Of a stretch of 64,000 bases of DNA, positions 36,390-45,463 are shown piece by piece. Within the stretch, counting starts at the first letter, position 1. Every line of letters starts with the position of its first letter. The position numbers and the translations under genes were made by a program. The notes under the pieces were generated by a model. That model was not told where the DNA came from. It saw only the letters and a program-made list of their open reading frames with translations, and did no database searches. Origin of the DNA: Bacteroidales bacterium (GTDB lineage: Bacteria > Bacteroidota > Bacteroidia > Bacteroidales > FEN-979); the NCBI GenBank assembly GCA_023231065.1, contig JALNWE010000004.1, forward strand, positions 1 to 64,000, written 5' to 3'.

Positions 36390-37670
36390 TTAAGGTTTTT
36401 CTGATTGATACATCAGGTCGATTTCAGTTGCAGTAAGGACCCGGTGGAAAATCCTTACATCATCCAACTGACCGCCAAAATGGTTGGAAGTCGGGATGGT
36501 ATAACCGCCCCACGGTTGGTTGGCCCACAGGGTACCTTGTCTTGATTTGATAAATCCGAAAGCCAGTCTCGGGTAAACATCAGGCGCAGTGCCTGTCCAT
36601 TTCAGTCCGGCTGCAGCATTCAATGGTGGATCAGCGAGGGTAAAATCCTCTTCTTTCATCAATTCCCCATTAAAATACATCTGTGCTTTTTTAGTGGATC
36701 CGTTGAACACAAATGTTATTGAGATCCATTTATCCTTGATAACGGAAACCATTCCTTCAGCAGGCGTCGGAGTGAGGGCTTTACAGTATGTACAGGCTTT
36801 CCATCCTCCATTATCCATTGTTAATCCGTCTCCATTGAAAACAAGGTCATGGGGGTTTGTCGCGGGGTCGCCAACATTGTAGGTCGCGCCAAGTTTACAT
36901 TCGGCATAGGTTCCCTGAAGTTCAAACTGAAAACCATAATAAGCGCCGAGACCGATGACAAAATGCCCTTTGGGGTTACCGTCGGCATCAACATGTCCGA
37001 CTGAGTTTGTCTTCATCCAGAAGTTCAAAGTCATATCAGCAGTGTTTGACAGCTGATCGCCATTTGGAATTTCTATAATGCTGGTAGTGCCGTCGAAAGT
37101 TGCAGCAGTCCCTGCCGAAGCTTTATAGGATGGCGTATAGGTGATGGCAATGACACTATCGGCGTTAAAAGTACCGACCTGGTCGTTGGCATTGCCTTCG
37201 AAATTCCAGTACGCGATCTGACCAACCGGGACAAAGGTCCCTATGGTAGTGAAGGTCCTGAAGAAACCTGAGATCGACTGGCCATCAGTGGAGGATATCG
37301 ACGGGAAGGTGAGTTTAAACAAAGCTCCGTTCCCCAGTTCTTCATCGGGTATGATGGTGATCTTGTTTCCGGCTAATGTAACGGTCAGAGGTATGCTTTT
37401 CTGATCATAATCCCTTACAAGTGTGATGGAGTTGGTTGTCAGGCTTGCAGCATTTACATCCATCGTGAAAGTCGCTACAATGACAGGGTCTGATGGAACA
37501 TTATTCGCCGAGGTGGCGCCGTTCAGATTGATACTTCCTCCCTCTAACTGAGCAACCAGCGAAGAGAGAGAGAACGGGTCTGAATCACTTTTCTTTTTGC
37601 AACTTGACAATCCTACCAGGAACGCAAGTGCAATACACAATGTACTTACTAGAACAATTTGTTTTTTCAT
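36390..37670 (-). CDS. LamG-type surface glycan-binding lipoprotein
   Basis: A 426-residue lipoprotein (VGLSSCKKKSDSD, Cys at about 24). Residues about 40-150 form an Ig-like Big_5-type domain similar in layout to those of the GH144 lipoprotein (VPSDPVIVATFTMDVNAASL, LFKLTFPSISSTDGQSISG). Residues about 155-425 form a LamG/concanavalin-A-like sandwich (GQIAYWNFEGNANDQVG, GTAATFDGTTSIIEIPN, MTLNFWMKTN, ISITFVFNGSTKKAQMYFNG, HFGGQLDDVRIFHRVLTATE). Its place right after SusD is the classic position of a surface glycan-binding protein. No catalytic residues are visible, so capture of beta-glucan at the surface is inferred. The terminator follows it at once. Confidence 0.75.
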   Translation of the reverse strand: MKKQIVLVSTLCIALAFLVGLSSCKKKSDSDPFSLSSLVAQLEGGSINLNGATSANNVPSDPVIVATFTMDVNAASLTTNSITLVRDYDQKSIPLTVTLAGNKITIIPDEELGNGALFKLTFPSISSTDGQSISGFFRTFTTIGTFVPVGQIAYWNFEGNANDQVGTFNADSVIAITYTPSYKASAGTAATFDGTTSIIEIPNGDQLSNTADMTLNFWMKTNSVGHVDADGNPKGHFVIGLGAYYGFQFELQGTYAECKLGATYNVGDPATNPHDLVFNGDGLTMDNGGWKACTYCKALTPTPAEGMVSVIKDKWISITFVFNGSTKKAQMYFNGELMKEEDFTLADPPLNAAAGLKWTGTAPDVYPRLAFGFIKSRQGTLWANQPWGGYTIPTSNHFGGQLDDVRIFHRVLTATEIDLMYQSEKP

Positions 37671-37734
37671 GGTTTTAATCGATTTAGGTTAATTATTTGT
37701 GATGATTAATAGATATCCGGATTAAATAAATCAG

Positions 37735-39228
37735 TTACCAGTTCGGGTTTTGTGTTAAAGATCCCTGTGAAATATCAATTTCACTTTGTGGTATCGGTAG
37801 AAGTTCATGTTTCCCGGCAACAAACCCAAGCGGGCCTAACACCTGTGCCGCCCTGCCAGTCCTGATCAAATCCCAGAAACGCCATCCTTCCATGGCCAGT
37901 TCATGACGTCTTTCATTAAAAATAATATCGCGTAATTCATCTTTGTTGAGTGTGGTAATATCCGGAAGGATAGCGTTATTTCCCTGCCGTGCCCTTTGCC
38001 TGACCTGGTTGAGATAGAGTAAGGCTTCGCCAGGTTTATCATTTTCATTCAAAGCTTCAGCAGCCATCAACAAAACATCGGCGTACCTGATCAACCGGCG
38101 ATGATGTCCATACTGGGTGATGACGTTATCGCCGGGGACCCAGACTTTCCGGGTATAACATTCAATTTCAATAATATTGCCATGTTCATCGTAGGTAATG
38201 TCAGGGGTAGGTCCGTCGCCAAGGATTTTTATACCATCGATGGTGTCGCCCAGGTTGATAACCGTACCTTTATATCTTGGGTCACCGGTTTCGAAAGAAT
38301 TCCTCAGGTCGATGGTCGGACGGTTAAATCCCCAGCCGCGATTGGGGGTCCCCCGCACTCCCTGGGTGTTGGCATATTGGTTGCCCCCGCCTGTTGTGAT
38401 TTCCGACTGGAGAGCCCCTACTTCAAAAACAGATTCAACGCCGTTGTTCCCATTAACGCCATTGGCATCAATGAAGAGAGGCTCCAACCCGTATTGATTT
38501 GAAGTAATCACATCCATGGCATACTTTTCGGCATCGGGGAAATCATTTCTGAAAAGATAAACCCTTGCCAGTAATGCCTGGGCGGCCCCTTTGGTTGCCC
38601 TGCCGATCTCGGTGTTTTTGTATTCTGATTTAAGGGGTAAATTGTCGATGGCGAAATTCAGGTCACTGATGATAAGGGTATATACATCTTCGGCAGAAGA
38701 CCGTTGGAGTTTTAAAGGAGGATCGGTGGTCGTGACCAGCGGGACCCCGCCCCAGGCCCTTACAAAATCGAAATAGATCAATCCACGGATGAATTTAGCT
38801 TCGGCGATATACCGGGTTTTCAATTCTTCATCCATCGCGATGGCAGGGATTTTTTCAATCACCACGTTTGCCCTTTTCACGCCTACATACAATGCATTCC
38901 AGTAACGGTCGATGCCATCCTGGGTAGTCGTATGGGTAAACACATCATAGGGGCCCACGGTGGAAGCCGCGTCGTCAGGGTTACTTCCTTTTCGGGCATC
39001 ATCCGACATGATATCAAAAATGGGAAAGCCTCCCGCGCTGTAATACCATTCCCTGACGGCTTCATACGTGGCATTTGTCGCTAACAAAGCATCCGACGGA
39101 GAGGTGGGGAATAATTGCTGGGTCAGCGTGCCCTGAAGGTCTTTCTCCAGAAATTTTTTGCATCCGCTGAAAAATATGCTGGTTGTGACGACCAGGATCG
39201 AAAAATATAATTTGGCTTGTGTTCTCAT
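37735..39228 (-). CDS. susD: SusD-family outer-membrane glycan-binding lipoprotein
   Basis: A 497-residue lipoprotein with a lipid-bearing Cys in FFSGCKKFLEKDLQG (about 23). SusD family landmarks follow: FPTSPSDALLATNATYEAVR, RYIAEAKFIRGLIYFDFVRAWGGVPL, KGAAQALLARVYLFRNDFPD, YTRKVWVPGD, LIRYADVLLMAAEALNE, NQVRQRARQG and FNERRHELAMEGWRFWDLIR. It covers the SusC barrel as a hinged lid and selects oligosaccharides. Its start is 4 bp from the SusC stop, so the two are co-translated in practice. The substrate is inferred from the GH144/GH94/GH3 neighbours. Confidence 0.95.
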   Translation of the reverse strand: MRTQAKLYFSILVVTTSIFFSGCKKFLEKDLQGTLTQQLFPTSPSDALLATNATYEAVREWYYSAGGFPIFDIMSDDARKGSNPDDAASTVGPYDVFTHTTTQDGIDRYWNALYVGVKRANVVIEKIPAIAMDEELKTRYIAEAKFIRGLIYFDFVRAWGGVPLVTTTDPPLKLQRSSAEDVYTLIISDLNFAIDNLPLKSEYKNTEIGRATKGAAQALLARVYLFRNDFPDAEKYAMDVITSNQYGLEPLFIDANGVNGNNGVESVFEVGALQSEITTGGGNQYANTQGVRGTPNRGWGFNRPTIDLRNSFETGDPRYKGTVINLGDTIDGIKILGDGPTPDITYDEHGNIIEIECYTRKVWVPGDNVITQYGHHRRLIRYADVLLMAAEALNENDKPGEALLYLNQVRQRARQGNNAILPDITTLNKDELRDIIFNERRHELAMEGWRFWDLIRTGRAAQVLGPLGFVAGKHELLPIPQSEIDISQGSLTQNPNW

Positions 39229-39232
39229 ATCC

Positions 39233-42200
39233 TTAAAAATTTAAATTGATGCCAATTGAATAAACAGCCGTAATAGGGTATGCGCCATTGTCAATACCCG
39301 ATGATAAAGGATCACTACTGCTAATTTCCGGAGTATATCCTGTATATTTTGTCAAGGTGTAAAGATTATCGGCTTTTACATAAATCCTGAGTTTTTGCAT
39401 ATAAATTTTAGCGCTCCACGAAGAAGGAAGCGTATAACCCAGGGTGACATTCCGTACCCTCAGGAAAGATCCATCCTGGATGAAATGATCGGAAGGCGTA
39501 TAATTATAGCCCCCAAAGGAAGCCCGTGGTTCGGTGTCACTGGTCCCAGGCCCAGTCCAACGATCAAGTACATGACTTTCAAAATTATATGGATCCGGTC
39601 TGACAGCTTCTTTTCCATTGAAAATTTTATTTCCTGTCTGACCCTGTATGTTAACTGAAAAGTCAATGCCAATAATTTCAAATCCGAAATTAAAACCAAA
39701 AATGAAGGTTGGGATCGGGCTCCCGATATAAGTCCTGTCCAAGCCATCAATTTTTCCATCTCCGTTAACATCAACAAACCGCAGATCGCCTACCACAGCC
39801 TGACTATTATGGGGGTAAGCATCCAGTTCGGCCTGGGTCTGAAAGATACCATCAGTCTGATATCCGTAAAATGCCCCGATAGGTAAGCCCACCTTACTCT
39901 GGGTGACCGGGAGCCCATTCCCCAGATACCCACCTATCAGAACAGAATCCACGCCACTGTTCCCGCCGATGCTCAGTACTTCATTATGGATGGTGGTTCC
40001 CAGCACCCCTACATTATATTTAAGTTTCCCAACCTGGTCGCGCCAGGAGAGATTGAATTCGATTCCCCTGTTCACGACCGAAGCGGCATTGAACATCACT
40101 TTAGCGCCGGACCCGTTTCCGAGATATCCGGGTGTGGATAACAGGACAAGGATATCGTCGGTTTTTTTATTATAATAATCAAATTCCGCGGTAAGCCGGC
40201 TGTCAAATAAACCAAATTCAAGCCCGATGTCAGTTTGTGTAGTTACTTCCCACTTCAGGTTGGGATTTCCGTTTATCCCATAAGATGCGCCTGAATTGGG
40301 ATCATTGTTTATTCCAAATATTGCAGGGAGGTCAGATTGAACCCGTGCATAACGTTCCCAGTAATCAATTTTATCATTTCCGAGCTTACCCCAGCTTGCC
40401 CTCACCTTTAATTTATTCAGCCATTTGATGTCCTGCATGAATTTTTCCTCTGAAACATTCCATCCAAGGGCAAACGACGGGAAACTCGCATATTGGTTAT
40501 TCGTGGCAAATTTGGATGAACCGTCGCTTCTGAAGGTAGCAGTCACGATATATTTTTTATTGAAGACATAATTAACGCGGACCAGAAATGAGATCATGGA
40601 ATAATATTGTTGCAGGTTCACCGATTCTTCAATCTTGCTGATCGTATTGACGTCATTGGAAGGATCATAGATATAGGAAGGCAGGATATACCAGAAACTC
40701 TCCCCGTCGCGGATGAGATTGTCGCCGGCTATGTCAAGCCCGTTGGACGTTGCATTTTGCATGGTATATCCGGCTATGGCATCGATTGAATGTTTGCCGA
40801 ATTCTTTTTTATAATTCAGGGTGTTTTCCCACAACCAGGTAAAAGTATAGCTGTTATTCTTGGTCAGGCGGCTCATGATGTTTTGCTGCTGCGAGATGCT
40901 CCCGTTAGGATTATATACTGTATAGGCAGGCGTAAAGCTTTCCGATCTGTTATACCCGGCATCTACCCCAAAACTGGTTTTGAAGGTAAAGTCCTTCAGG
41001 AAGTTGACATCCATGAAGATGTTTCCGACCCCTCTTACTCCTTTGTTGAAGTTATTTGAATATTCCAGGTCAGCAAGCGGGTTCCCGACACCGGTAACCG
41101 CGGCAAAGCTTCCATCAGCGTAATAAGGTTCCAGCGTTGGTTTTGCCCTGTATGCCTCATAGGTCACATTAGGGGCCACCTGCTGGGTATATGGGGCGAG
41201 GGTTATATTGTTACCCAGTTTTACATATTGGGATAAGTTATAAATGTTATTTATTTTCAGCGTGATACGTTCATAGTTGGATTTATCAATGATCCCGCCT
41301 TGTTTAAAATATCCCCCACTGATGTAATATTGAATATTTTTAGCAGAACCCGAGGCCGATAACTGAAAATCATAAACCGGGGCCGAATGAAAAATTAAAT
41401 CCTGCCAGTCAGTGTTTGGAACGGCATCGACATTATTGTAAGTGCCGGATTTAATCTCGTTCGAAATAATGGCGAAATCCCGTCCGCTCAACAGATCAAT
41501 TTTTTTTGCAAGGTTCTGGATCCCCACTTCCCCTGAAAAGTTAAAGACGGTTTTTTCATCCGTGGTTTTCCCCATTTTTGTGGTCACCATGATAACGCCA
41601 TTGGCGCCACGCGAACCATAAATAGCAGATGCCGAGGCGTCTTTCAGTACCTCCATGGAGGTGATGTCGTTGCTGTTAAGGAAAGAGATGTCATCAACAA
41701 TGACTCCATCGACAACATAGATCGGATTTGAGTTGCCAAAGGTCCCGACGCCCCGGATCCTGACGGCCGGATTTTCACCAGGTGTTCCGGAAGGGCTGGT
41801 AACCTGAACACCGGTCACATTTCCCTGCAGGCTTTGAACCGGGTTAAATGAAGTGATTTTGGTGATGTCCTCCGATTTCACACTTCCGACTGATCCGGAA
41901 AGGTCGCTTTTCCTCACTGATCCGTAACCGATAACAACCACTTCGTCCAAGGTGGTTTTTTTTAATTCCAGGATCGCGTCAACAACCAACTGGTTCCCCA
42001 ACTCGATTTCTTTCGTGATGTAACCGACATAGGAAAAGACCAGAACGGCTTTCTCTGTCTTCACGGGTAAGGTGTACTTCCCATCCACGTCGGTGACGGT
42101 TCCCGTAGATGTCCCTTTAACCTGTATAGTAGCTCCGGGAAGGGTTTCTTTGGTGTCGGCAGCCGTAACTGTCCCTTTGACGGTCCGCACCTGGGCGAAA

Positions 42201-42289
42201 GACAACCCACTGGACCCTATAACCATTAATAGAAATAAACAGGCCTTCATCAAAACCGGTTTACGCTTGTGTAAAATTTTATCATACAT
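39233..42289 (-). CDS. susC: SusC-family TonB-dependent outer-membrane transporter
   Basis: The 1018 residues comprise a signal region (MKACLFLLMVIGSSGLSFAQ from the second Met, 14), a carboxypeptidase-regulatory-like domain (about 34-110, VKGTVTAADTKETLPGAT), a TonB-box region LDEVVVIGYGSVRKSD, the plug (about 120-235, VSGAxGE-type TPGENPAVRIRGVGTFGNSN, DASASAIYGSRGANGVIMVT) and a 22-strand beta-barrel ending in NLNF. With SusD it imports oligosaccharides using TonB energy. It is the first gene of the locus after the regulator and has a candidate promoter 37 bp upstream. A start at either Met 1 or Met 14 is possible; the extended N terminus is common in this family. Confidence 0.95.
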   Translation of the reverse strand: MYDKILHKRKPVLMKACLFLLMVIGSSGLSFAQVRTVKGTVTAADTKETLPGATIQVKGTSTGTVTDVDGKYTLPVKTEKAVLVFSYVGYITKEIELGNQLVVDAILELKKTTLDEVVVIGYGSVRKSDLSGSVGSVKSEDITKITSFNPVQSLQGNVTGVQVTSPSGTPGENPAVRIRGVGTFGNSNPIYVVDGVIVDDISFLNSNDITSMEVLKDASASAIYGSRGANGVIMVTTKMGKTTDEKTVFNFSGEVGIQNLAKKIDLLSGRDFAIISNEIKSGTYNNVDAVPNTDWQDLIFHSAPVYDFQLSASGSAKNIQYYISGGYFKQGGIIDKSNYERITLKINNIYNLSQYVKLGNNITLAPYTQQVAPNVTYEAYRAKPTLEPYYADGSFAAVTGVGNPLADLEYSNNFNKGVRGVGNIFMDVNFLKDFTFKTSFGVDAGYNRSESFTPAYTVYNPNGSISQQQNIMSRLTKNNSYTFTWLWENTLNYKKEFGKHSIDAIAGYTMQNATSNGLDIAGDNLIRDGESFWYILPSYIYDPSNDVNTISKIEESVNLQQYYSMISFLVRVNYVFNKKYIVTATFRSDGSSKFATNNQYASFPSFALGWNVSEEKFMQDIKWLNKLKVRASWGKLGNDKIDYWERYARVQSDLPAIFGINNDPNSGASYGINGNPNLKWEVTTQTDIGLEFGLFDSRLTAEFDYYNKKTDDILVLLSTPGYLGNGSGAKVMFNAASVVNRGIEFNLSWRDQVGKLKYNVGVLGTTIHNEVLSIGGNSGVDSVLIGGYLGNGLPVTQSKVGLPIGAFYGYQTDGIFQTQAELDAYPHNSQAVVGDLRFVDVNGDGKIDGLDRTYIGSPIPTFIFGFNFGFEIIGIDFSVNIQGQTGNKIFNGKEAVRPDPYNFESHVLDRWTGPGTSDTEPRASFGGYNYTPSDHFIQDGSFLRVRNVTLGYTLPSSWSAKIYMQKLRIYVKADNLYTLTKYTGYTPEISSSDPLSSGIDNGAYPITAVYSIGINLNF

Positions 42290-42325
42290 AATGAACAGGA
42301 TTTAGTCAGGAATAATATTTCATAG

Positions 42326-42357
42326 CTAAGTTACGAATGAAATACCTAAGAAATCAA
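42326..42357 (-). promoter_or_regulatory. Candidate promoter of susC
   Basis: On the minus strand TAACTTAG (one mismatch to TAnnTTTG) lies 37 bases before the SusC start and TTG 21 bases further upstream, a spacing near the Bacteroidota -33/-7 norm. It is the only promoter-like site between the regulator and SusC genes. Confidence 0.35.
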
Positions 42358-42521
42358 TTATTTTATTTTACATGGATACTTCATTCCTCTGAATAATTAT
42401 TTTGAATGTACGCCAGCGCTACTTCAAATAAGGATTGACCGTGCTTAAAATACTAAGATCCTGTATTTTAAAATATCAGAATGAAAATATTCAACAAAGC
42501 GCGAAAGAGAATGAAGTGTTG

Positions 42522-45368
42522 TCAGAACTGTAAAAGAAATTCTACAAGATTTGCATCATTAGTTAACAGTAACCTTCTTCTCAGCCTGTATCTTCTGGTT
42601 TCAACACCGCGATAGCTGATATTGAGAAGGGGGGCAATTTCTTTTGATGCCAGATTGAGTTTCAGGTAAGCGCATAATTTCAGGTCACTTTGTGTAAGAT
42701 CAGGATAGGAAGCTTTAAGCCGTTTGAAAAAATTGGCATGGGCCTGGTCGAATAGCTCCTCAAAAACTTTCCAATCATTGTCGTCCGTGATATTTTTATT
42801 GATCAGGGAAAGGATTTTCTCATTAAGCCCGGAAGGATATTGGTCCTGATAGTGTTTTTTTTGTTTCTCGAGCTCTTGTTTTATTTCAATCAGCAGTTCA
42901 TTTTTCCTGATGATGGCCATGGTTGAGTTTGCAACCTGGATATTTTTGTGGGAAATCTCAGCCTGCAGGTTTTCATTTTGCAATTTTACGATCTCCTGTT
43001 CTGCTAATTGCTTCTCCAATAAGAGTTTTGCTTCTGTTTCTGAGCGTATCTTATCCTGCTTTCTGATAAATCGTTTCCTGAAAATCGCCTGGCTGATCAA
43101 GATTGCAGTCAATAACAGAATAATGTAAAGGATGAAAGCAAACGGGGACGCCATCAGGGCGGGCTTTATCCTGAATTTCAGCAAGATAGGATCTGTAACT
43201 ACCCCTGTTGACGATATCGTCCTGACTTTAAAAATATAATTTCCTTTGGGCAAACGGGAATAATTCACCGAGGCTTTGTCAGTCCACTGACTCCAGTCAT
43301 GATCAATTGGTTCAAGTTTATATTGAAACCGGAAAGAAGGAATGCGGTGATTTGTATAGGTATATGAAATGGAAAGACTGTTCCAGGCATGTTTCACAGA
43401 AAAATCCGGATTCCTGAAATCCACACCCTTTGATTCACCTGCACTGTTGATACATTTTACTTCCCTGAACATTAGTTTTGCCTTTTCATCACCCGATGAA
43501 TCTGATAGATGTTTGGAAAACAGGGCAAACCCATTATCCAGACAAATGAGATTTTGTTCTTTACTGATCCTTACCACATTGGCATATCCATCAACCATGT
43601 TGATATGATAAAGAGGAAGGAAAAAACGGATCACCGGTCTGGCTTTTTGCTCTTTGATTTCAAATACGGCCAGATCATTATCGCGGATGAAACAGTACCT
43701 GTTTTCACCCAGCCAGGTAATATTGGTCGCGTTCCCGAACCCGTCTAACTGCTCATTCAGGACCGTAAACGGGATGATCCTGTGATTCAGGTCATCATAG
43801 GTATATAACGATAGGCCTGTCGTAAAGACGATCCGGTCTTCAATTTTAAATACCCGGATGTTAAAATCAGAAGGAAAACCATCTTTTTTCCCATAAGTAA
43901 CCATACTGGCTACAGTATCCATGTCCTCAGATAACCGGAGCTTATAAAGCCCTTTGACGGCATGTCCGATCCAGATGTTGTTCAGGTGATCAATCTCCAG
44001 AAAACGCGATGGTTCAATGAACCCCTTCACCAATGAATGATAAATCCATTGCCCCCCGATTTTTTTATAAACAACAAGGTCAGAATAGGTGCTTTGAAGC
44101 AGATATTGCTCTCCATCCTTTGTATATTTTCCCAATGAAAAGCCTCCGCTTACATTGGATATTTTTTTAAAATCGTTATCGGCAATAATGAACGTTCCCC
44201 GCGTGTGGCCACAAAAAAGCGTACCCTCAATATTCTTCAATTCCCAAACCTGTCCCTGTGACTGGTTGATGAATCCGGAATAAGTGAACCGGTCCGACGG
44301 TTTATCCTGACGGTAGGTGAAAACCCCGCGGTTGGTCCCCAGGTACAAGGTTTTCCCTGAAAATGCCGCGGTATAGACGGCCCCCAGTTCTTCTCCTGTT
44401 TCCTGATAAACATCAAGGGGGTTATTGAAAGATATTTTATCGAGGCCTTTATCGAGACCAGTCCAGATATCTCCGTTATTATCCGTGCAAAGGGATAAAA
44501 CCGTATTATTCTGAAGGGCATTTTCATTATGAAGATGGTAACAAATTTTCCCATTGAAATCCAGAATGAAAATACCTTTTATGATGGTACCGAAAACCAG
44601 TTTATCGCCGGATATGATCCCGTTGTTGATTTGAAATTTCTTCAACAGATCATTAACCGGGACATTCCATGACTTTATTGTTTTTCCGTCATAATGAAAG
44701 ACCCCTTTTGAGGAAGTCCCAATGAGATAGTCCCCATTCTTCAAGGGCAAGAAAGCCTTTACCTCTGTCCCTTTGAGGATGCCATCCGTATCCAATGGGA
44801 TCAGGGAGTCATTGACCAGTTCAAACAAACTTCCATTTACCGATTGAACGAACAACCTTCCGCCCGCTTTTAACAGAAAGATAATGGTCGAGGGGACAGG
44901 AATAGATTTCACGTTTTTATGATCATAGACAAAAAGCGCTGAAAAGCTTTGAAAATATACTTTTCCCTTATGCCTGACAATCTTCCAGATTTCGTCGTTG
45001 TGGAAGGTGAAATTTTTCAGAAGTGGTTTAAGGGAACGATATTGTAATTCCCCAAACGGATCTTCTTCCCAGTACCCGAAATCCTCATAAGATCCGGTGT
45101 AAATCCTTTTGTCTTCTGATACAGAAACCGACCGGATAATAGTCTGATCAGGGATCCGGAATAATTTCCAGCGGGCCCCGTCGAACATCAGTAAACCCTT
45201 GTTGTTGGCGACATAAATAAAACCCTGGCTATCGGTATCGATCGACCAGTTTTGGTTACCGGCCCCATACTCCTGACTGGTATAATGGGTCACAAGGTAT
45301 GAGGATTGGGCTTGAGGATACCCGATCGCGAAGAAAAAAAGAAGGATGGATACCAAAAAGGATTTCAT
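42522..45368 (-). CDS. Transmembrane one-component regulator: beta-propeller sensor, Y_Y_Y, HTH
   Basis: The ATG at 45368 gives 948 residues with signal MKSFLVSILLFFFAIGYPQA; a longer frame to 45401 adds a non-signal extension. A two-component-regulator-type propeller fills about 30-650 (NQNWSIDTDSQGFIYVANNKG, DGARWKLFRIP, LCTDNNGDIWTGLDKGLDKI). A Y_Y_Y domain lies at about 660-735 (FRFQYKLEPIDHDWSQWT), then one transmembrane helix at about 740-762, a coiled coil, and a LuxR-like HTH at about 880-948 (LTQSDLKLCAYLKLNLASKE, ETRRYRLRRRL). There is no histidine kinase or receiver, unlike hybrid two-component systems. It should sense an oligoglucan in the periplasm and act directly on DNA, most likely on the adjacent susC promoter. 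Confidence 0.8.
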   Translation of the reverse strand: MKSFLVSILLFFFAIGYPQAQSSYLVTHYTSQEYGAGNQNWSIDTDSQGFIYVANNKGLLMFDGARWKLFRIPDQTIIRSVSVSEDKRIYTGSYEDFGYWEEDPFGELQYRSLKPLLKNFTFHNDEIWKIVRHKGKVYFQSFSALFVYDHKNVKSIPVPSTIIFLLKAGGRLFVQSVNGSLFELVNDSLIPLDTDGILKGTEVKAFLPLKNGDYLIGTSSKGVFHYDGKTIKSWNVPVNDLLKKFQINNGIISGDKLVFGTIIKGIFILDFNGKICYHLHNENALQNNTVLSLCTDNNGDIWTGLDKGLDKISFNNPLDVYQETGEELGAVYTAAFSGKTLYLGTNRGVFTYRQDKPSDRFTYSGFINQSQGQVWELKNIEGTLFCGHTRGTFIIADNDFKKISNVSGGFSLGKYTKDGEQYLLQSTYSDLVVYKKIGGQWIYHSLVKGFIEPSRFLEIDHLNNIWIGHAVKGLYKLRLSEDMDTVASMVTYGKKDGFPSDFNIRVFKIEDRIVFTTGLSLYTYDDLNHRIIPFTVLNEQLDGFGNATNITWLGENRYCFIRDNDLAVFEIKEQKARPVIRFFLPLYHINMVDGYANVVRISKEQNLICLDNGFALFSKHLSDSSGDEKAKLMFREVKCINSAGESKGVDFRNPDFSVKHAWNSLSISYTYTNHRIPSFRFQYKLEPIDHDWSQWTDKASVNYSRLPKGNYIFKVRTISSTGVVTDPILLKFRIKPALMASPFAFILYIILLLTAILISQAIFRKRFIRKQDKIRSETEAKLLLEKQLAEQEIVKLQNENLQAEISHKNIQVANSTMAIIRKNELLIEIKQELEKQKKHYQDQYPSGLNEKILSLINKNITDDNDWKVFEELFDQAHANFFKRLKASYPDLTQSDLKLCAYLKLNLASKEIAPLLNISYRGVETRRYRLRRRLLLTNDANLVEFLLQF

Positions 45369-45398
45369 ATCAATGGGATTCACAATCCGTTCTCTGGC

Positions 45399-45406
45399 CA
45401 AATGTA
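45399..45406 (-). promoter_or_regulatory. Putative -7 box of the glucan-locus regulator
   Basis: TACATTTG on the minus strand matches TAnnTTTG and lies 31 bases before the ATG at 45368. It sits within 25 bp of an opposite-facing box for the phosphoesterase gene. Confidence 0.45.
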
Positions 45407-45429
45407 CACAAAATAAACCAAGTAAACTG

Positions 45430-45437
45430 TATCTTTG
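45430..45437 (+). promoter_or_regulatory. Putative -7 box of the metallophosphoesterase gene
   Basis: TATCTTTG matches TAnnTTTG, 26 bases before the ATG at 45464. Confidence 0.45.
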
Positions 45438-45463
45438 CCACCGGTATCAGATTGCGCCATCGA

